Assembly: GCA_963942565.1 (NCBI GenBank)
Contig: OZ012684.1
Coordinates: 69,059,850-69,123,849 of the forward strand
DNA from: Maea johnstoni
Lineage: Eukaryota; Annelida; Polychaeta; Spionida; Magelonidae
Direction: 5' to 3'
DNA: 64,000 nucleotides
A model generated the notes under the pieces. The model was not told the DNA's origin and ran no database searches. It saw only the letters and a list, made by a program, of their open reading frames with translations. Within the stretch, counting starts at the first letter, position 1; each line of letters begins with the position of its first letter. This document shows positions 55,929 to 64,000 of this stretch, one piece after another. Both the position numbers and the translations under genes were made by a program.

Positions 55929-57540
55929 AGACACAGCCTGGGAATATACAGTGGAGGAGTGCATAGTACACAGAATGATCCATTTTATCAGAGACAGAGC
56001 TGATGGTAGATTTTAAGGATCATGTGTTAAAAGATTTAAACTTCTGGTATAGTCTACATAAATGCTTGGCAGGAATTTGATAGAAATATTGTTTTGCCAC
56101 TATTGAGTGCATAATCAAAATATTATTTAAACTAAACCTTTTGATATACCCATTTTTGATAGCCTCCTCTGAGATGTTTAATAGAAGGTGTTCTTTTTAT
56201 GGGAAACAGCCATATGTATTTCTAGTAACTGTAAGTGAGAAAAGTTTTCTTGGACAAGTTTCTGTTTTTATTGGTGCTATACGATTGGTAACATTGCACA
56301 GGTGAAACTTCTTTCGGCTCTGCATGTGTTTAATATTTTCCAATCATCTATTGTATTTATTACCTGTATTTTATCACCTATTGCCTATATTGGTTGGTTG
56401 GAGTCCTTGCAACCTAACCATCCCTAGTAATGCGTATTATGGCAGGTGTAGTAGAATTTTGTATTACTGATTTGAGGGCACCAGCATGTTTTAGGGTAGG
56501 GGTAGAAGAATTATTTTTAGGCCACTCAGAATTGACTCAGTAGATGAAAAATATTCCAATGGTATATTTATATGTTCGTTGGTTTCACCAAATGTATTTT
56601 TATTTTATGTTGGAATTTATTGATAACTTTCAATTTGTCTTGCATATGAAATTTGGACATTTTGAATCCTCTGAAAGTGGGCCATAGATGATAAAGCATT
56701 ATTAAATTTTAGGAGATTTGAAGTTTGAACAAAGCCAGTATAGATCTAGCTTCCTCAGTAAATATATTATGGTTTATCCCATATATGATAGGTCACAGGT
56801 TGATATTATAGGTTCACAATTTTTTTAGGTTGAGCTGTCAATAGAATTTACATTAGTTTTCACAAGGTGCTATTTAGTTTTAAAGGGTGAGGCATTAAAG
56901 TAGATTATGTATGCACTTTTCCATTCAGTACATTTATTCAGGAGAATCTTTTTATTAATTTAATTTACGAACTTTTGTGATTTTGCATCTTACTTTTGTT
57001 TAAGTCCTTCTCTCAAGTAGTGCTTTAATTTAAGTAAGGGATGATTCCATCACTAACTCAAGTGATGCAGAAATAATGTTCTTCTACCATTATCAGCGAA
57101 GTAGAGTCAGAATGGTAAATTATGTTTTTCATATTTTTTTGTCTATGATAGGTAGGCTTTTTGATAAATCTTTGGTAAAGATGAGAACTTCTCTTTACCA
57201 AAGAATATCCACTGATCCGTGCTTCCAACTACGATAATCAAGAATTAGTTTTAACAAAGCCTAAAAGATGGCATTTGATACGTCTGCACCTGCTGCCACC
57301 TGGTGGGAAAGACGAGAACTACTCTGTTCTCTATCTAGTATCATATTTATACTGTACATAGAGTATATTTTTCTACAGAAAGTAGCTTGCACTTGTTACA
57401 TATATGCATGGTAGATATTTTAGTAGTACTAGACAAGTAGTTAAGCAACTGGTTTCATACAATTGTTCATACCCTATTTATATGATTATTCCTTTTCTGC
57501 ATGTATTTAGCCAACCCAATAAATTATATCAAGTCAGCAT
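55929..57540 (+). other. PARVA: Parvin 3' UTR
   Basis: Non-coding sequence follows the TAA at 55926-55928. The first good AATAAA is at 57518-57523 (CCCAATAAATT), so the transcript probably ends about 15-25 bases later. Confidence 0.6.
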
Positions 57541-58970
57541 TTTAGTTCTCTGTTTTTATCCCCTGCTTGCATTGTAAATTCACTTGAACACAATATTTAA
57601 AAAAAACTTATTTGCAGTGTATTTATATGTATCAGTAATGTGAAAAAATGATTGTATCAGTTTAACTAAGATTAGGTACATATGCAAATTAAGTAATTAT
57701 CACAGCACCCAGTGAAGTAGCACCAAAACTGCCTATTTTGGTAATATCCTGCTTATAACTTATCTAACCTACTACTATTAATTGCTAGAGTTCCCTTTGA
57801 GGTAAATTGCCTAGATCTATGACTTTCTTGAAAATGACCTAGGAATACAGATGAAAAGTTATAAGCGAAGTTCAAATTGACATTTCTCATTCAAAGATAT
57901 GCCAATGAATGCTCTTAACAGGATAATATAACCCAAAAGTCTTGTACTTGAGGGTGCTAGAGGTATGAATGGGAAATGTGTGAAAATCAAATAACAGCAT
58001 TACCATTACTGCTGATATGTACGGCATTTATTAAGCTAGGATTTAATTACCACTGGTCCAACATGCAGGCTTGAAGGCTCCCCTGAAGCCACATGCCTTC
58101 AGGGGGCACACATAGTCAAAATAATTGTTCACATACATCATGCATTATGATGGATGGATTGTTAAAATTGTGTTCATTTCTTTGAAGAGAAACGGGGATG
58201 CGAACTGAACCTCACATTCCTACTATAGGGCTCAATAATCCCAAACATTTTCACTAGCCCATCATTGTTAGGTGCTTAGAATTAAACTAGGCCTTATATG
58301 CCACCCCTGATACAATTGGGATGCAGAATGTTTGAAGAGTATCTTAAGTTGTTTTCAACCCACAAGGGTTAGGTGCCTCGAATTATACTAGCCCTAACAA
58401 TTATTCACTTCCACAAGTTCATGGAATTTCTCTTTGAGCCCTACATTTATTTTTGAAATTCTCTATTAAAATTCATTTCAAATGAATGCTTAATTTATTT
58501 CTTTTGATTAAGCATAAACTTACACTACACTCGTTCTTAAACAAATTAGGGGAAAGACCATCCAAATTTATTCAAGCTACTGGGTTGATGTTCAAGGAAT
58601 GGATTTGATCCTTTTTCGTATTTGAAAAGGGGCCCCTAGAAAACACAGCAGTAAGAAATAAAGAGAAGCTATTGGCCGCATAATACGACGGAGACAAGTG
58701 CAGAACAACTTCATAACTAGGGCTCAAGAAATATCATCTTTGATGCTCAGTGACAATTCCCTAGTATATATTAATCCTTTTCATTCTTGCTGCACATATG
58801 GATTTATGGCAGAGACATTCTAAGGGCTGATATGATGTCCATTCTCTGGGTTCCTTCTCTACTGTATGAATAAAGATAAGTTCAACTAGTTAGGTAACTA
58901 CAATCCAAGTGACTTCTGCTAAATTTGTAGATGGGTTAAGGTGATAGAAATCATAACCACACTTTTTACA
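57541..58970. other. Intergenic, one hairpin
   Basis: No gene seen. A 9-base-pair perfect hairpin CCCCTGAAG/CTTCAGGGG with an 8-base loop lies at 58081-58106. Confidence 0.5.
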
Positions 58971-58986
58971 GTATATTACAAAGCAT

Positions 58987-58992
58987 TTTATT
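58987..58992 (-). terminator. Possible poly(A) signal of a minus-strand gene
   Basis: AATAAA on the minus strand (TTTATT on plus). AT-rich sequence yields such hexamers by chance, so this matters only if the candidate exons at 61148 and 61728 are real. Confidence 0.25.
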
Positions 58993-60136
58993 CAATGTGG
59001 TAATACTTACAAACACTGAAAATATCAACTCTGCTATGATAAAAACAAGACTGAAATCTAAGGAACTGGTACAGCTCAAATTTACATGGGCACAACAGGA
59101 TCTTGCCAATACTAAACTCTCTCACATCCAACCAAAAGAATCGCAGTTTCCTTCGTTAGAGTTGCTTAGGTTTATGTGTATTTCTCACAATGTACCTTTG
59201 TTAAATAGAAGTTTTTAATTGTAGTTGTCACATCATATGGCACTAACCAGAATTATTTTGTTTTTCACAGACATGTCATGGAAAACAGGACATAGACACT
59301 TATATTGCAAAAACGATAGGAATTTGCTCCTAAGATTAGTCAAAGTCAGTCATATATAAGAAATGGGAAGTTGGACAGATTCAGTTCACAAGCCATGAAG
59401 ATATGGCTTGCGTTACAATACATGCAAAAATGAACCATCGAAAATATGTAGCAATATTGGCAGAAAAGTAGCCAGTGTACACAATCACCGCCAGATTGGC
59501 CAATGACATTGCATTTGCCCTGGCTATAAAAAAGAGGTATTTCAAATTTCATCAAGATAAGTTATACGAGTAGCAACATTCAAAACAGACAGGATCAGAT
59601 GGAAAACTGGCAAATCAACAATGCATTATCTGCAGTGATACTCTTCACTTTAGCTAGAAGAGCACACTGACACCATTAATCTATAGATTATGTTGATGTC
59701 TTTCTCATACTTGGATACTTAAGAAAATAAGTATACCAACATATTAGTAGTTTGTTGTTCTTAAACATTGCCGATCTAGGCAATACATTTCACATCAAAG
59801 CATTTCTTAGAAAATATGAAGGGAAATATTAATCAGAACTCACATACTTCAGGTGATTTCAAGGTTATTGCTTTATTTGAAAGATATTTTCAAAAGTGGC
59901 ATTTATCACAAGGAGTACCAGTACCAGGTGTGAAAAATCAACCCATTCTTTCTTTGAATTGCCCTTGACAAGTGATGTCTGGATCTAGATCTAAGGTACT
60001 TATATAAACAACTTCAGAATAAAGCATGAATGCACTAAATATTTGATGAAGAAGTTGGTTTTGAAAAATATTTTCCTTCAAATATTATTAAAGGTGCTGT
60101 TGAAAGAAAATTATCACAAAAAATAGAAGGGTCCAA

Positions 60137-60182
60137 AAGATGAGGATAAGAAGTAGGAGGAGGAAGATGAAGAGGAGGAGGT
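60137..60182. repeat. Purine-rich GAG-type tract
   Basis: A 46-base run of nearly pure A/G with AGGAGG/GAGGAGG words, followed by a GC-richer segment (about 60220-60400) whose coding status is unclear. Confidence 0.7.
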
Positions 60183-61147
60183 TGCGACTAAGCGGATGTG
60201 AGAGAAGTATAGTGACCACCAGCTGTGCCAACTTGACATGTGCGGTCATCCTGGCCGCCACCGCAACCACCACTGCGACCAGCGACGACCAGCAGATGGC
60301 TCCCTGACACTGTGCACTCTCATCCTCCTACTCATCCCACTGCTGCAATATTTTGGCCGGGCCCCAAGGCAATTTTGGCAATGTTGCCGCATCCTTCCCA
60401 TACATGGCATATGCTACCAAATGCTACCACGAGGTCTCACAGGATTGAGATTAGTACCAATCAATATATTATCAACATCATAATAAGAATTTTTTTAAAG
60501 AGCAGGGATAAATTCGAACTATAATTAATATACTGCCTTCAGTAACCAATATCCACTTGGTCCAATTATCAAAATTCTTATTACAAACGAAATTAGGGTT
60601 ATTCCAGAAAATTCCTTAGAATAGCTTCTGAAACACTCTGTTGAAGAAAAGATGATGTATCATATAGAGGTTAACAATAGGGACTTCAGGGCCTACTGCA
60701 TACATAAGTTTGCTACATTCTTTTGTATCTCGCTTTAAAGAGATTTCTTTCTTTATCGAAAATCTTTAATTTTAGCAATCCTTCTTCCAAAGATAAATTG
60801 GCTTGCAAAAACCTGTTAGTTTTATTAGTATACTAAGGCAATAATTTTGAGGTAGATTCCATACCAGATCAAAACACAAGCAAAAGCTGGTGTTCTCACA
60901 TTCCTTGCTAGTTTTCCATCTGATACCTGTACTCGTTAGCCAAGTATCCCTCACTCACACCTGCAATACTAAAATCATCAAGTAGAATAAATTGCTACAT
61001 ACTGCCTTAAAATCACACTAAAACCAGAAGCTGGACATTTCCCTATACATAGTTCCGTAGTAATTCATTATAAAAATCAACTTTGTATAAAACACAGAGA
61101 TTTCTTGGAGTGAAATCAAGTCTGTTGAAAAATATACCTGCTGAGGC

Positions 61148-61201
61148 CGCTGTTGCTTTCTAAGGGCTGCATAGAAGTCATTTGCACCAGCCTGTTCAAC
61201 C
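61148..61201 (-). CDS. Candidate small coding exon of an unidentified minus-strand gene
   Basis: After a CAG acceptor-like site the sequence reads AGANDFYAALRKQQRPQQ and ends at CAG|gtatat, 54 bases, phase 0 at both ends. The polypyrimidine tract is weak. If joined to a tgcag site near 60346 the frame would end after a few codons (QWDE or similar). Family not recognised. Confidence 0.3.
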
Positions 61202-61727
61202 ATTAAGTGACAGGCTGAAATATACTCATACCCTCCACATTCTTAGTGCCCAGAGTCTGATACATACTGTAATACAGAAAACATTCAAAATCAGATTTTT
61301 TCAGGGAAAGGCATTGACTTCATGTTGCAATAAAAATTGCACTCCATATGTATAGTCATACATATATTTCATTCATCGAACTTTGGCGTATCCAACCTTA
61401 TTTAACAGACTGGTGAGATAAAAACTCATGCGAACGTTTCCTACGTCTTAGTATGCCAATGTCTATAGGCTACTAATTATGTTAAGTGGAATTAAAAGAA
61501 CAAATTCATAAAAATATTTTTGAATGTTATCCTTCACAAGGTATTTCCCTATCTATCAGGCAAAAATGGGATTTACACCAGTTTCTTGCTAGCCTCATTT
61601 AAATACTCAACTGAAGCTGAGAATAAAATGTTTAAAATCTACTGTTCATATTTCCTATGAAACACCATTTTCATGTCATAAACCATGACCTTGATATCTA
61701 TTTGAATCAGTCAAATCTATCACTTAC

Positions 61728-61763
61728 AGGAATCAAAAGCAACCTCACCAGGTCACCAGTCTG
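61728..61763 (-). CDS. Candidate 36-base microexon of an unidentified minus-strand gene
   Basis: Strong signals on both sides (catttctcctag before it, CCT|gtaagtg after it). Only one frame is open, QTGDLVRLLLIP, phase 0 at both ends, compatible with the candidate exon at 61148-61201. A further acceptor-donor pair near 62120-62215 (EFSVLICPALANNSRP...) is open but leaves phase 1, which does not fit. Confidence 0.3.
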
Positions 61764-62215
61764 CTAGGAGAAATGGACAGAATAAGATTCAAAGGCAATA
61801 TATATACACATAACAATGTAGATTCCCATACAGGACATAGGGAGACCCTATAGAGTTAGCTATAAAGGGTTGTGAAAAAGATACATTTAATATAAATTGA
61901 AATCATCCCCATCATTGAGGAAGTTCATCTCGTCAGGCCTCACAAATGACAGGAAATATCAATGATGTCAAAGTAACCAATTTCACATTTACTGGATAGA
62001 GCAGATAAACAAAAGGGGTGCAAAAAACATATGAACTGATTATTGAGAGATATTTAGGCAAATAACTTCAGGTAAACACAATATTTCTTTAATTCCAGGA
62101 TCATGCATGGGGTTTGCTTTACTCACTCCCTGAGGAAACCTTAACAATGTTATGTGTGGCACTGACGGGCCTTGAGTTGTTGGCCAAGGCTGGACAGATT
62201 AAAACAGAGAACTCC

Positions 62216-64000
62216 TGTAGGGCATAGTACAACATCCAGCACAACAACACAAACATAATATAATCAAACACTTTTAACCATGTACTGACTGTAAGCCCAT
62301 TCTTTTTCTTAGGTCATTTAATTAATTCTTCTGCAGAATATGCTGTGCAATTGATCACTTAAGTCAGCATTCCTAAACCAAGAGTCTACTGTCCATTCAT
62401 AGGGTTCCAGGCAAATAATAGATGCAATTTGATCATCCTAAGCCATGCTGGGCCACTTTCAGCAAACAGACTTCGGCTTCAACAGGCCATTTCTCAACTT
62501 ACGATAAAGAATCACTACCTTAAGTTGCCCAGCAACTTAAATCTGTATTAAAATAGAAGAATCACATAAGACAAGGTCATAAAATGAATACCGCCCACAA
62601 GAGTTCAGTTTTTACTTAATGTGTGCCTGCATTTTTTTGCAGGACTTTTTATTCATGTATGATGTGGGTATGTGACAACAAACTACCCAACATTCAAACA
62701 AAATAAGTAGGATTGTTTCAATGGTTTGCAACAAAAATCATGAAACGGAAATGCATTTCAAGCTTTTGAGATCTAGGTATCTAGAAAATGTTTGGACACT
62801 TTTAGTTAAAGCCGAACCAATAATCTGTTTCGGTGGTCTACCTAGTAACAAAGACCTTTAACCTTGTCATGTTTCAGAAATGAAGTCGAAAAATGACAGG
62901 ATTTCTACGAATTCTTGTATTTCATCATTTCCTTTGTGTCTTATCTAAGTAACCTTGCAGAACGATTGGAAAGATCATTCTAACTGAAGCAAACATAAGA
63001 GTTCCACATTCAGTTGGGATATTCATTTTAAAACCTTGGAGCAACTCCTGCAAAGCTCTACATTTGCAACACAGATTCTAGTCGATATTCAATCATCCTG
63101 TTACATTCCAGCACACTTAGTTTAAGCAACATCATGAAAGAACCTGCCTTATAAGCCCATGTTTCAGTCCACACTTAAATCAACACTCATTCTCTATAGT
63201 GTCTTTATTTCCATTGCCATAAGTATCAGCTCTGAAAATCAGACAAAACCAAACTGAATACTTGACAGGGTGAAATAAAAATTCACAATAGCAATCACTT
63301 ATCATGCTGTCATTCAGTCATGGAAGTCTAGAATAAGTACTGATTTACAGCATAGGGCTTCCTAGTAACCCATTCACAATCAAACACAAAAATGTAGCAA
63401 ATTTGTAAACGAAGATTAAAATGCAAAATATAAAATATTCTGAAGTAAAACTGAATTTAACTATGCATTCTGTCCTTGATGAATTTTGTACAGAACAAAG
63501 ATTCTTCTATTGTTTAGAATATTTTTCATTTTTGGAAGCATCTAGGTGCCCTGAGAGTGAAGGGGTCACTTGGTGCAGCTGGCTCTGGACCTCAGTTCAT
63601 TCTCCTTTTCATCATCATTCATCGCTCAGCAGTGCAAATATTTTTTTCAACATTTTCCTTCACATTCCATGGAACTGTGTACATAATTATACAGTGCAAA
63701 TATTGTATCTATAAATGTACAAAATTAATAGTTTCAAGTCTGAAAAAATCCCTCTTCTACCATGAAAAATATACAATTGTAATAAGTTGCAGATGATGAT
63801 TCACACACCTACCTTTCAGTGTGTATATGGGACGTTTTCTTCATTAAAAAATAGCATTGAGATAGAAGGCACTTCAGCAAGCGAATCAGTCAATTGAGAA
63901 ACTTCATGCAGAATAGCAATTAGCGATTAATCCAACATCTAGTAACAAGAACATACTGGACCAGCTGTGTAACGTAGCTAAGTACACAGCCAACAAGCGT
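62216..64000. other. No gene seen
   Basis: AT-rich sequence without a convincing exon, repeat with defined ends, or RNA gene on either strand. Confidence 0.45.

Noticed and set aside
60088-60524. Leu-rich and Pro-rich frames on both strands
   Set aside because: They come from a purine/pyrimidine tract and a small GC-richer patch. No splice-consistent continuation or recognised domain.
62120-62215. Exon-like segment EFSVLICPALANNSRP... with good acceptor and GTGAGT donor on the minus strand
   Set aside because: It leaves phase 1, which puts the next candidate microexon (61728-61763) into a stop; not supported as part of the same message.

Overview
This is a stretch of animal (metazoan) nuclear DNA. 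It is AT-rich, with short coding exons separated by introns of 0.3-9 kb, GT-AG splice sites and long 3' UTRs, and a heavy load of small non-autonomous DNA transposons. The two recognisable genes, parvin and TSPO, are animal housekeeping-type genes whose sequences look like those of an invertebrate, possibly a marine deuterostome such as an echinoderm or hemichordate. That placement is an inference. No bacterial, phage, CRISPR, rRNA or tRNA content was recognised, and no retroelement or virus-derived sequence was recognised.

Layout. (1) Positions 697-32528, minus strand: a large gene of unrecognised family, 3' truncated by the window edge. Ten coding exons were reconstructed by hand with consistent splice phases; one of them is a likely alternative, Cys-rich first exon at 21923-22345. 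Its long introns hold most of the repeats, including a 4.9 kb TTAA-flanked foldback element at 15517-20432. (2) Positions 36207-39912, minus strand: TSPO (translocator protein). It has two shared 3' coding exons and two different first coding exons (38528-38629 and 39793-39912), each able to supply the start codon and first membrane helix. Its 3' UTR runs to about 33440. (3) Positions 43520-55928, plus strand: a complete 13-exon parvin gene (361 codons, two CH domains), head-to-head with TSPO, with a 3' UTR to about 57540. (4) Positions 57540-64000: mostly featureless, with weak signs of the 3' part of another minus-strand gene (two small candidate coding exons with good splice sites).

TSPO encodes a mitochondrial outer-membrane cholesterol/porphyrin-binding protein. 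Parvin is the actin/ILK/paxillin adaptor of integrin adhesions. They are not known to act together, but TSPO and PARVB/PARVG are also linked on human 22q13, so the neighbourhood may be old. The mobile fraction consists of several MITE-like families: TTAA-flanked (piggyBac-like), TA-flanked (Tc1/mariner-like), 8-bp-duplication (hAT-like) and one unassigned family. Several have intact target duplications, and one nest of two TA elements sits in a parvin intron.

The most notable observations are the paired TSPO first exons, the giant foldback with internal ~840 bp tandem units, a 30-bp perfect palindrome flanked by 7-bp direct repeats, and a shared design in three unrelated TA elements whose interiors repeat a short word taken from their own terminal repeats.
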